A stretch of DNA of 64,000 nt from assembly GCF_008122505.1 (NCBI RefSeq), contig NZ_VSSB01000001.1, positions 1,782,891 to 1,846,890 of the forward strand. Direction: 5' to 3'. This DNA is from Agromyces mariniharenae. Lineage in GTDB: Bacteria > Actinomycetota > Actinomycetes > Actinomycetales > Microbacteriaceae. The notes beneath the pieces are model-generated. The model saw only the letters and a program-made list of their open reading frames with translations, made no database searches and had not been told where the DNA came from. This document shows, one piece after another, positions 33,982 to 41,779 of the stretch (its first letter is position 1; each line of letters starts with the position of its first letter). Position numbers and translations under genes: made by a program.

Positions 33982-35012
33982 AGCACCCCCCGGTAGACGG
34001 CCTCGGTCCCGTCGGCCTGTGCCCGGATCGAGAAGGCCTGTTGCTGATGCGCGCGCTCCGCCGCGCCCAGGTCGGCGCGCCCCGGCTCGTCGTCCGCCAG
34101 TCCCCGGAGCCGTCGGCCGGCGTCGTCGGCGTCGTCGGGCGCGAACAGCGTGCGCTCGTCGAGGCCCTCGAGGAGCTCGACGTGCCCACCCGCCTCGGCG
34201 GCGATCACGGGGAGCCCGCCGGCCATGGCCTCGAGCACGGTGAGCCCGAGCCCCTCGACGGGGCACGGCGCGATGAGGATCGCGGCCCGGTCCATGACGG
34301 CGGGCAGGTCGGAGCGGAACCCCGAGAACCGCACGACCCCGTCGAGACCCAGCTCGCCGACGAGCGCCTGCAGGGCGCCGAGCTCGGACCCGTCGCCGGC
34401 GACCTCGAGTGTCCAGCCGTCGGCGGCGAGGCCCGACGCGGCGAACGCGCGCACGCCGACATGCGTGTGCTTCTCGGGCTCGAGCCGCTGCGCGATGAGC
34501 ACCGTGCGATCGCGGGGGCGACCGTCGCCGAGCGGGCGCGCATCGACACCGGTGTGCACCACCGTGCTCGGGCGATCGACGGATGCCGCGACCGCGGCGC
34601 TGATCGAGACCTCCGCGTCGATGCGGCCTCCCACGAGCGCATCGATCGGCACGGGGCCGAGGCGCCCGCGCGGCTGCGCGAAGTGCCGCGTGGAGACGAC
34701 GGCCGGGCGCTGCCGCCGTCCGGCGAGCCCGAACACGGCCCCCACGTCGGCGGCCGTCATGTGGGTGTTCACGACGTCGATGCCGGCGGCACGACGCCGC
34801 ACGGCTCGCAGGACCTCGATCGTGCGGGCGGCGGGAACGTGCTCGACGCCGGCCCCGGCGAGGGCGGGACGCATCCGCTCGGCCGCGCCGCCGACGACGG
34901 CGACGTCGTGGCCGTCGGCCGCCTGCGCGAGCGCGAGGCGCAGCACGAACTGCTCGACGCCGGCGAACCCGTCGGACCGGATCGCGTGCAGGATGCGGAT
35001 CGGGCCGTTCAC
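33978..35012 (-). CDS. GT4 glycosyltransferase
   Basis: 344 residues. 'RILHAIRSDGFAGVEQFVLR' near the start, 'VVNTHMTAADVGAVFGL', 'VLIAQRLEPEKHTHVGVRAF' and 'PCPVEGLGLTVLEAMAGGLP' (E-x7-E) are diagnostic. The GTG start overlaps the preceding GT stop (GTGA) and its stop overlaps the next GTG start. The donor and acceptor cannot be told from the sequence. Confidence 0.82.
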   Translation of the reverse strand: MNGPIRILHAIRSDGFAGVEQFVLRLALAQAADGHDVAVVGGAAERMRPALAGAGVEHVPAARTIEVLRAVRRRAAGIDVVNTHMTAADVGAVFGLAGRRQRPAVVSTRHFAQPRGRLGPVPIDALVGGRIDAEVSISAAVAASVDRPSTVVHTGVDARPLGDGRPRDRTVLIAQRLEPEKHTHVGVRAFAASGLAADGWTLEVAGDGSELGALQALVGELGLDGVVRFSGFRSDLPAVMDRAAILIAPCPVEGLGLTVLEAMAGGLPVIAAEAGGHVELLEGLDERTLFAPDDADDAGRRLRGLADDEPGRADLGAAERAHQQQAFSIRAQADGTEAVYRGVL

Positions 35013-36142
35013 CGACGCACCCCGCGCTCCGCGCGGAGCGACTCCACGAGGTCGAGGTAGCGTCGGGCGACCTCGGGCCACGAGTACTGCTCGGCCGTGG
35101 CCCTGGCGGCGCCGCGCAGCGCAGTGCGGTCGATCCGGTCGAGCTCGTCGAGGCGATGGCCGACGGATGCCGCGTCGCGGTCGACGAGGTGGCCGTTCTC
35201 GCCGTCGCGCACCAGGTCGGGCGCGAACCCCACCCGCGTCGCCACGACGGGCAGGCCGCACGCCAGCGCCTCGAGCAGCACCAGCGCGTTCGCCTCGTAG
35301 GCGCTCGGCAGCACGAGGGCGTCGGCGGCCCAGAGGTACGGCACCGGATCGTCGTGCGTGCCGACGAAGCGCACGCGGTCTGCGACGCCGAGCTCGCGCG
35401 CCTCCGACTCGGCACGACGGATCATGTCGGGGGTGCCGCCGACCACCACGAGCGTGATGCCGGTCGCGCGGCGGAGGCCCTCGATCGCGAGCGGCAGTCC
35501 CTTGCGCTCGTACTCGTGCCCCACGAACACCGCGACCGTGCGCTCGTCGTCGATGCCGAGCGCGGAACGCGCCCGCGAGCGCTCATCGGCGTCGGGTGGA
35601 CGGAACCGCTCGATGTCCACGCCGTTGGGGATGACGTGGATGGGGGCGCGCACGCGTCCGTACGTCGCGACCAGCAGGTCCGCCTCCGCGCTCGTGAGGG
35701 CGACGATCGCGCGGTGGGTGCGTCCGCGGTACCGGATCCGGTCGCGGACCGCCGTGAACAGGTGGACGGGGTTGCGCACCATCCGCCAGGCGTAGTGCCC
35801 CCGTGCCCGCATCGCCGCCTGGAGCAGTCCGTGGTTGACGTAGACGTCGCCGGCCATGACGTCGTTGTGGCAGATCGAGACGGCGTCGGGACGCTGGGCG
35901 AGGAACCGGCGTGCGCGGCGCGTGCCGACCGTGCTGAACCAGATCACGTTGCGGGCGCCCTCGAGGTGGTTGCCGATCGCGGTGCGACCGGTCGACCGGC
36001 CGGGCCGCTTGCCGGCCTCGGCGAGGGTGAAGCGCTCGACGATCGCCCCCGCCGCGGCGAACTCCCGTTCGAGGGCGTACGCGACGCCGGCCACGCCGCT
36101 GCCGGGCCGGATCGTCGGGACGATCTGCACGATGCGCGTCAT
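35009..36142 (-). CDS. GT4 glycosyltransferase, tandem paralogue 2
   Basis: 377 residues. Starts 'TRIVQIVPTIRPGSGVAGVA', shares 'DAVSICHNDVMAGDVYVNHG' with the neighbour upstream, and has 'VAVFVGHEYERKGLPLAIEG' and 'PSAYEANALVLLEALACGLP' in the donor domain. The second E of the E-x7-E pair is present. Coupled upstream through ATGA and downstream through GTGA. The close similarity to 36139-37323 across the whole length indicates a tandem duplication followed by divergence. Confidence 0.84.
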   Translation of the reverse strand: MTRIVQIVPTIRPGSGVAGVAYALEREFAAAGAIVERFTLAEAGKRPGRSTGRTAIGNHLEGARNVIWFSTVGTRRARRFLAQRPDAVSICHNDVMAGDVYVNHGLLQAAMRARGHYAWRMVRNPVHLFTAVRDRIRYRGRTHRAIVALTSAEADLLVATYGRVRAPIHVIPNGVDIERFRPPDADERSRARSALGIDDERTVAVFVGHEYERKGLPLAIEGLRRATGITLVVVGGTPDMIRRAESEARELGVADRVRFVGTHDDPVPYLWAADALVLPSAYEANALVLLEALACGLPVVATRVGFAPDLVRDGENGHLVDRDAASVGHRLDELDRIDRTALRGAARATAEQYSWPEVARRYLDLVESLRAERGVRR

Positions 36143-37323
36143 GGCGCCGCCTTCGCCTCGGTGCCGCCGGGCGCTCCGGGTCTGCTCGCGGCCGTGCGCT
36201 CGGCGAGCAGCTCGTCGGCGAGGGCGAGGTAGCGCTCGGCGGTCGCGCGCCACGAGTGGCCCTCGACGCTGGCCCGGGCACGCCGGCGGAACCCGGCGAG
36301 CTCGTCGTCCTCCAGCCCCGCGAGCTCCTCGAGTCGCTCGCCCACCGCGAGCGGATCACGGTCGACGAGGTAGCCGTTGTCGCCGTCCACGACGATCTCG
36401 GGCGCGTAGCCGACCCGTGTGGTCACCACGGGCAGCCCGCTCGCGAGCGCCTCGAGCACGACGAGCGCGTTCGCCTCGTAGGCGCTCGGCAGCACGAACA
36501 TGTCGGATGCCGCGAGGAACGGTGCGAGGTCGTGTCGCGGGCCGACGAACAGCACGCGGTCGCCGACGCCGAGCCCCTGTGCCGACGCGTTCGCCTCCGC
36601 GATGATGTCGTCGGAGCCTCCGACGATGAGCAGCAGGACCGACGGCGCGTAACGCAGTCCCTCGATCGCGTACCGCAGGCCCTTTCGGTGGAACTCGTGC
36701 CCGATGAACACCGCCACGCGCTCGTCGGTGCCGAGGCCGAGGGCGCTCCGCGCCTCGACGCGCTCCTCGTGCGTCGGCGGCCGGAAGCGCCCGAGGTCGA
36801 CGCCGTTCGGGATCTCGACCGTGCGGGGCCGTACGCGTCCGTACGCGTCGCGCAGTTCCGCGACATCCTGCTGCGACAGCACGACCACGGCTCGATGGGT
36901 GCGCCCCCGGTACCGGGCGCGGTCGCGCAGGTGGACGAAGATGTGGAACGGGTTGCGCACCATCAGCCACGCGGGGTTCCCGCGAGCCCGCATCGACCCG
37001 AGGATCACGCCGTGGTTCACGTACACGTCGCCCGCCATGACGTCGTTGTGGCAGATCGAGACCGCGTCGGGCCGCTCCGCGAGGAAGCGGCGGGCGCGAG
37101 CGGTGCCGAAGGTGCTGAACCACACCACGCGCCAGCCGCGCGCGAGTCGGCGCATGAGCTTGGAGCGCGGCCACGGGCGGGGCCGTCCGCGCCGGGCGTC
37201 GTCGAAGGTGTAGCGCTCGACGCTCGCCCCGAGCGCCCGGAACTGCTGCTCGAGGTTCCACGCGACGCCGGCCACGCCCGAGCCGGGGCCGATGAACGGC
37301 ACGATCTGCACGATGCGGGTCAT
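36139..37323 (-). CDS. GT4 glycosyltransferase, tandem paralogue 1
   Basis: 394 residues. Starts 'TRIVQIVPFIGPGSGVAGVA', and carries 'SICHNDVMAGDVYVNHGVIL', 'VEIPNGVDLGRFRPP', 'VAVFIGHEFHRKGLRYAIEG' and 'PSAYEANALVVLEALASGLP'. It is longer than its paralogue by a basic loop near residue 50 and by the last 15 residues. Its ATG overlaps the stop of the fused GT upstream (ATGA). Confidence 0.84.
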   Translation of the reverse strand: MTRIVQIVPFIGPGSGVAGVAWNLEQQFRALGASVERYTFDDARRGRPRPWPRSKLMRRLARGWRVVWFSTFGTARARRFLAERPDAVSICHNDVMAGDVYVNHGVILGSMRARGNPAWLMVRNPFHIFVHLRDRARYRGRTHRAVVVLSQQDVAELRDAYGRVRPRTVEIPNGVDLGRFRPPTHEERVEARSALGLGTDERVAVFIGHEFHRKGLRYAIEGLRYAPSVLLLIVGGSDDIIAEANASAQGLGVGDRVLFVGPRHDLAPFLAASDMFVLPSAYEANALVVLEALASGLPVVTTRVGYAPEIVVDGDNGYLVDRDPLAVGERLEELAGLEDDELAGFRRRARASVEGHSWRATAERYLALADELLAERTAASRPGAPGGTEAKAAP

Positions 37324-39362
37324 GCGACCGACCCGTCCGACGACTCGAGGTACCTTGCCTCCACCCGTGCCGGGCCCAGGCGGTAGAGCGCGGCGCGCTT
37401 GCGGGCGGCTCGGCCGCGCTCGCCGGGGAGCGCGATCGACCGGGCCATCGAGCCGATCCACTGCGCCGTGCGGGCGGTCTGCCACCCGACCGTCCCGTGG
37501 TGCTTGCGCAGGTAGCGCTCGAGCGAGGCGTGGAAATGCGCCTCGCGGCGCGACGGGTCGCTGCTCGTGCCGGCCCCCGTGTGCACGGCGCGAGCGGCCG
37601 GGACCTCGGCGTGCCGCCAGCCCAGCCGGTGCGCGCGGTAGGCCCAGTCGGTCTCCTCGGCGTAGAGGAAGAACCCCTCGTCGAGGCCCCCGACCTGGTC
37701 GAGCGCCTCGGCGCGCAGCATGAGCACTGAGCCGATGACGAACGTCGGCCCGCGTCGGAGCCCGGCCAGTCCAAGCGCCTCGAGCCAGGCCGCGGTCGGC
37801 GACGGATACCGCCACTCCACCCGCGCGGGCTCGCCCTGCTCGTCGACCTGGGCGGGGCCCACGCTCGCGAGGTCGGGCGCGGCCAGCAGCGCCGCGTGCA
37901 GCGCGTCGATGTCGGCGCGCGAGATCACGGCGTCGGGATTGACGAGCAGCACGTCGGCGCCGGGTCGGAGCCGGTCGGCCAGCGCGACGTTGACGCCGGC
38001 GGCGAAGCCCCCGTTGCGGCCCGGGTCGAGGTACCGCACGCCCAGCTCGTCGCAGAGCGCCGCGATCTCGGGCAGCGAGGAATTGTCGACGACCGTGACC
38101 GGCAGGCCGGCCAGCGGCTCCAGCGCCCGACGCAGGAGCTCGGGGGCGCCGTACGCCACGACGACCACCTCGATCTCGCGGTCGTGGTCCGCCGCGCCGG
38201 GCGAGCGAACGGGCGCCGTCGCGTCGCCGTCGTGCAGCACTGATCGGTACAGGTCGAGGTAGGCGCGACCCACCTCGTTCCAGTCGCAGGATGCCGCACG
38301 CTCGCGTCCGAGCGACCGCAGCTCGCCCGCGCGCGGGCCCGCCGCGTCCACCAGTGCCGCGGCAAGCGCGTCGGCGTCGCCGATCGGGACCACGATGCCC
38401 GCGCCGCCGACGACGTCGGGGAGCGCCCCCGCATCGCTGGAGACGACGGGCACGCCGCACGCCATCGCCTCGATCGCGACGCGGCCGAACTGCTCGGTCC
38501 AGGTCGGCGTCGGGAGCGACGGCACGGCGAGCACGTCGATCGAGCGGTAGAACGCGACCACGTCCTCGGGCGCCAGCGCTCCGAGCACCTCGACGCGATC
38601 GGCGAGGCCGCGTCGCGCCACGATGTCGGGCAGGTCGGCCGCCATCGGCCCCCCGCCCGCGATGCGGACGTGCAGGCGGCGGTCGCGCGCCATCGCGTCG
38701 AAGAGCACACCGAGGCCCTTCTCGGGAACGAGGCGGCCGGCGAAGCCGACGACGATGCGGGCGGCTGCGTCGGAAGCGTCGGTCGCCGCGTCGCCGGCGG
38801 CGGCCGGGGCGTCCGTCGCGACATCCGCGTGCCCGTCGCTGAAGCGCTCGAGGTCGATGCCGAGCGGGATCACGCGGGCGCGACCGGCGAAGCCCTTCGC
38901 CTCGGCGATGCGCGCGGCATCCGTGTTGCAGGCCGAGACGCCGGAGGCGGTGCGCAGGGCGTGCCGCTCGAGCCACCCGAACGGGATCGGGTAGCGCTTC
39001 GCGAGGTTCTGCGCGGTGTAGAGGACGACGGGCGCCTGGTTGCGGCGCAGGCCGCGGAGCAGCAGGAGCTCCGCGGTCGCGAGCGAGAACGGCTCCTCGT
39101 GCACGTCGATGACGTCCCAGTGCTCGCCGAGGCGTCGCCAGAGGGGCCGCGGGTCGTACAGGAAGAGCGCGGGGTGCCGGCCGATCGTGGCGACGCCCTC
39201 GACGCGCTCGCTCGGTCGTGGGCGCAGGGCCACCAGCGCGCCTCCTTCGGGCCATGCCCGCGCGCTCAGGAGCGCCACCTCGACGCCCAGGCTCGCCACG
39301 GCCCGTTCACGGCCGCGCCATTCATCGACGACGGCGCTGTGCGAGACCCTCAGCGCGCGCAC
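37320..39362 (-). CDS. Bifunctional glycosyltransferase: GT4 fused to GT2
   Basis: 680 residues. Residues 1 to about 375 form a GT4 enzyme ('VVLYTAQNLAKRYPIP', 'VIPLGIDLERFSDG', 'VGFAGRLVPEKGLGVLFDAM', 'PTWTEQFGRVAIEAMACGVP'); from about 395 a GT2 domain follows ('EVVVVAYGAPELLRRALEPL', 'DVLLVNPDAVISRADI', 'GFFLYAEETDWAYRAHRLGW'), resembling rhamnosyltransferase-type GT2s. The two domains are joined by an acidic linker near 'ATAPVRSPGAADHD'. Fusion implies consecutive sugar additions. GTG start with GAGGGGG 4 nt upstream; first gene of the five-gene GT operon. Confidence 0.85.
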   Translation of the reverse strand: MRALRVSHSAVVDEWRGRERAVASLGVEVALLSARAWPEGGALVALRPRPSERVEGVATIGRHPALFLYDPRPLWRRLGEHWDVIDVHEEPFSLATAELLLLRGLRRNQAPVVLYTAQNLAKRYPIPFGWLERHALRTASGVSACNTDAARIAEAKGFAGRARVIPLGIDLERFSDGHADVATDAPAAAGDAATDASDAAARIVVGFAGRLVPEKGLGVLFDAMARDRRLHVRIAGGGPMAADLPDIVARRGLADRVEVLGALAPEDVVAFYRSIDVLAVPSLPTPTWTEQFGRVAIEAMACGVPVVSSDAGALPDVVGGAGIVVPIGDADALAAALVDAAGPRAGELRSLGRERAASCDWNEVGRAYLDLYRSVLHDGDATAPVRSPGAADHDREIEVVVVAYGAPELLRRALEPLAGLPVTVVDNSSLPEIAALCDELGVRYLDPGRNGGFAAGVNVALADRLRPGADVLLVNPDAVISRADIDALHAALLAAPDLASVGPAQVDEQGEPARVEWRYPSPTAAWLEALGLAGLRRGPTFVIGSVLMLRAEALDQVGGLDEGFFLYAEETDWAYRAHRLGWRHAEVPAARAVHTGAGTSSDPSRREAHFHASLERYLRKHHGTVGWQTARTAQWIGSMARSIALPGERGRAARKRAALYRLGPARVEARYLESSDGSVA

Positions 39363-39373
39363 ACCGCCCCCTC

Positions 39374-39401
39374 AACGTAGACTGCCTTCGACAGATACAA
39401 G
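39374..39401 (-). promoter_or_regulatory. Candidate promoter of the GT operon (minus strand)
   Basis: On the minus strand CTTGTA (39401-39396) and TACGTT (39379-39374) are spaced by 16 bp; TTGTAT with 15 bp is an alternative register. The -10 lies 11 nt upstream of the GTG of the fused GT. The surrounding gatacaagatatcc patch is AT-rich compared with the rest. Confidence 0.4.
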
Positions 39402-39483
39402 ATATCCGTGCGTGCGCGTGCCACCCAGCGCGAGTCGCCACGGGGGGACGCGACCGAGCGGCCGAACCTTGGGGGAAGAGCCA

Positions 39484-40704
39484 GTGGCCGATGGTGCCCG
39501 CACTGCGGCGACGACGCCGAGGGTCCTGCACCTCGACCACACGACGGTCCCCGGCGGCGCCGAGTTCGCGCTCGTCCGGATGCTGCGTGCCGGTGCGCCG
39601 TGGGCCCCGGCCGTCATGCTCGCGCCCACCGACGACGGGCTCGGCGTCTACGCGGACATCCCCGACGAGGTGCCGCGCCGAGTCGTCGGCGTGCGGCAGC
39701 CCGCGGGCGTGAGCTCCGGCGGTCCCGGCCTCCAGGTCGTCGCTGCGCTCCGGCTCGTCGCGCAGGCGATCGCGACCCGCCTGCATCGCGGCTTCGACCG
39801 CGCAGAGGTCGTCGACGCGAACACCGCCCGCGCCGCGGCCTACGGCGCGCTGGCCGCCTGGACGTCGCGAGTGCCGTTCGTCGTGCACCTCCGCGACATG
39901 GTCGACGCCGAGGCGCTCGGCCGCACGGGCCATCTCCTCATGACGCGGTTCGTGCTCCCGCGCGCCGACGGCGTCGTCAGCGACACCAACCCGCCGCTCG
40001 ACTCGGCTCGTCCGTACCTGCGATCCGACGCGGTCGCGCGCGTCATCCCGAGCGCGTCCGGACTCCGGCTGCGCGCCGCGCCGCCGGCGCGCACCGAGGG
40101 CGCCCTGCGCGTCGGCATGCTCGCCAGGATCGACCCCTGGAAGGGCCAGCTCGTGCTGCTCGAGGCCTTCGCCGAGGCGTTCGCCGGCACCGATGCGCGC
40201 GTCGAGTTCGCCGGCTCGGCGCCGTTCGGCCATGACGACTTCCTCGGCGCGCTGCAGGATCGCGCGACCGAGCTCGGGATCGCCGACCGGGTGGTGTTCC
40301 ACGGGCACGTCGACGACGTCGATGCGCTCATCGACGCGTGGGACGTGGCCGTGCAGGCGTCGACCCGTCCCGAGCCCCTCGGCCAGAACGTGCTGCAGTA
40401 CCTCGCCTCCGGTCGCGCCGTGGTCGTGGCCGACGAGGGCGGGCCGCTCGAGTGGGTCCACGACGACGTGAACGGCCTGCGGTTCGCGGCGCGCGACGTG
40501 CAGTCCCTCGCCGAGGTGCTGCGCCGACTCGGGGAGAGCCCCGCCCTGCGGGAGCGGCTCGGGGCGGCGGCGGCGGCGACGCCCGGGCTCCTCGACGACT
40601 CGGCCGTGGCCGAGGCGCACGCCGTGTTCTACCGTGAGGTGCTCGAGGCCGTACGACAGCGGTCGCGAGCGTCGGCTGCGATCAGCGCAGCGGAGCCGGC
40701 ATGA
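39484..40704 (+). CDS. GT4 glycosyltransferase
   Basis: 406 residues. 'RVLHLDHTTVPGGAEFALVR' near residue 15, 'VDANTARAAAYGALAAW', 'VGMLARIDPWKGQLVLLEAF' and 'STRPEPLGQNVLQYLASGRA' (E-x7-type donor motif with Q) give a GT4. A longer ORF begins at 39040 but overlaps the divergent gene; GTG 39484 has GGGGGAAG upstream with suitable spacing. Its stop overlaps the tyrosine phosphatase start (ATGA). Confidence 0.82.
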   Translation: MADGARTAATTPRVLHLDHTTVPGGAEFALVRMLRAGAPWAPAVMLAPTDDGLGVYADIPDEVPRRVVGVRQPAGVSSGGPGLQVVAALRLVAQAIATRLHRGFDRAEVVDANTARAAAYGALAAWTSRVPFVVHLRDMVDAEALGRTGHLLMTRFVLPRADGVVSDTNPPLDSARPYLRSDAVARVIPSASGLRLRAAPPARTEGALRVGMLARIDPWKGQLVLLEAFAEAFAGTDARVEFAGSAPFGHDDFLGALQDRATELGIADRVVFHGHVDDVDALIDAWDVAVQASTRPEPLGQNVLQYLASGRAVVVADEGGPLEWVHDDVNGLRFAARDVQSLAEVLRRLGESPALRERLGAAAAATPGLLDDSAVAEAHAVFYREVLEAVRQRSRASAAISAAEPA

Positions 40705-41396
40705 GCGCCCCGTTCACGGTGCTCGTCGTCTGCACCGGAAACATGAACCGGTCGGCGCTCGGGCACGTGCTGCTCGACACGTGGGCGGGGTGGTACCTGC
40801 CGACCGAGGCCACGGGCGAGGTGCGCATCACGAGTGCGGGACTGCGCGCCCCCGAGGGCTCGACCATGGGCCGGCGCTCCAAGGTCATCGCCGAGGCGCT
40901 CGGCGCCGACGGATCGGCGCACCGGGCTCGGCAGATCTCCGAGGCCGCGATCCGCGACGCCGACCTGGTGCTGGTCTCGTCGGCGCGGCAGCGCGACGAC
41001 GTGCTCGGGCTCGTCCCCGGGGCGCTCCGGTCGACGTTCACGATCCGGGAGGCCGGACGCATCGCCGACCTGCTCGAGGCCTCGGCCGCGCCGACGACGG
41101 CCGAGGAGATGCGGGCACGGGTCGCGAAGCTCGCCGAGAACCGCGCCATGGCACCCGGCACGGGCGATGACGACGACATCGTCGACCCGCAGGGCAGGGA
41201 CGACGACGACTACCGGCTGATGGCGCGCCAGGAGGTCCCCGCGCTCACCTCGATCGCCGGGCTCCTGTTCGGGATGCCCGAGGGCGAGGCCGCCGCCTAC
41301 GCCGAGGCGGTCGAGGCGGCTCGGTTCGGGCTCGAGGGCGAACCCGAACCGGCGGCGAGCGACGGCGAGCGGCCTCGAGGCCGCCGCCAGGCCTGA
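40701..41396 (+). CDS. Low-molecular-weight protein tyrosine phosphatase
   Basis: 231 residues. The P-loop 'VVCTGNMNRSALGH' (C-x5-R-S, residues 11-18) and the catalytic Asp in 'DIVDPQGRDDDDYRL' are present. About 50 residues longer than the usual 150-180 through a middle helix and an acidic Pro-rich tail. In polysaccharide loci such enzymes reverse BY-kinase autophosphorylation, so the partner is likely 22738-24249. ATG coupled to the upstream GT. Last gene of the locus. Confidence 0.85.
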   Translation: MSAPFTVLVVCTGNMNRSALGHVLLDTWAGWYLPTEATGEVRITSAGLRAPEGSTMGRRSKVIAEALGADGSAHRARQISEAAIRDADLVLVSSARQRDDVLGLVPGALRSTFTIREAGRIADLLEASAAPTTAEEMRARVAKLAENRAMAPGTGDDDDIVDPQGRDDDDYRLMARQEVPALTSIAGLLFGMPEGEAAAYAEAVEAARFGLEGEPEPAASDGERPRGRRQA

Positions 41397-41405
41397 GAGA
41401 CCCCG

Positions 41406-41419
41406 GCCTCGGCCGAGGC
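41406..41419. terminator. Palindrome between convergent genes
   Basis: GCCTCGGCCGAGGC is a perfect 14-bp palindrome in the 35-bp gap between the phosphatase gene and fdxA; it can only fold with a very small loop, so termination is likely but not strong. Confidence 0.4.
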
Positions 41420-41431
41420 ACCGCCTTCGCC

Positions 41432-41779
41432 TCAGTGCCCGTCGCCCTGCGGCGGCAGCGTCGCGACCAGCGGGTGGTCGAAGTCGAGCGCCCCGACCTT
41501 CGCGGCACCGCCCGGCGAGCCGAGCGCCTGGCCCGAGGGGGTCGACACGTCGAAGAACTCGACGTTGGCCGTGTAGTAGTCGGCCCACTCCTCGGGGAGG
41601 TCGTCCTCGTAGTAGATCGCCTCGACGGGGCACACGGGCTCGCAGGCGCCGCAGTCCACGCACTCGTCGGGGTGGATGTAGAGCGAGCGTTCACCCTCGT
41701 AGATGCAGTCGACGGGGCACTCGTCGATGCAGGCCCGATCCTTGACGTCGACACAGGGCAGGGCGATGACGTACGTCAC
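41432..41779 (-). CDS. fdxA: 7Fe ferredoxin
   Basis: 115 residues. First cluster: 'CVDVKDRACIDECPVDCIY' (3Fe-4S/4Fe-4S spacing of FdxA); second: 'CVDCGACEPVCPVEAIYY' (C-x2-C-x2-C-x3-C-P). The C-terminal 45 residues are the usual actinobacterial extension. It carries electrons from FprA to sulfite reductase. GTG start overlaps the fprA stop (GTGA). Last gene of the sulfur operon. Confidence 0.92.
   Translation of the reverse strand: MTYVIALPCVDVKDRACIDECPVDCIYEGERSLYIHPDECVDCGACEPVCPVEAIYYEDDLPEEWADYYTANVEFFDVSTPSGQALGSPGGAAKVGALDFDHPLVATLPPQGDGH

Noticed and set aside
39040-39483. Upstream extension of the GT4 gene at 39484
   Set aside because: It would overlap the divergent gene start by more than 300 bp and encode low-complexity sequence; GTG 39484 has a good ribosome site.
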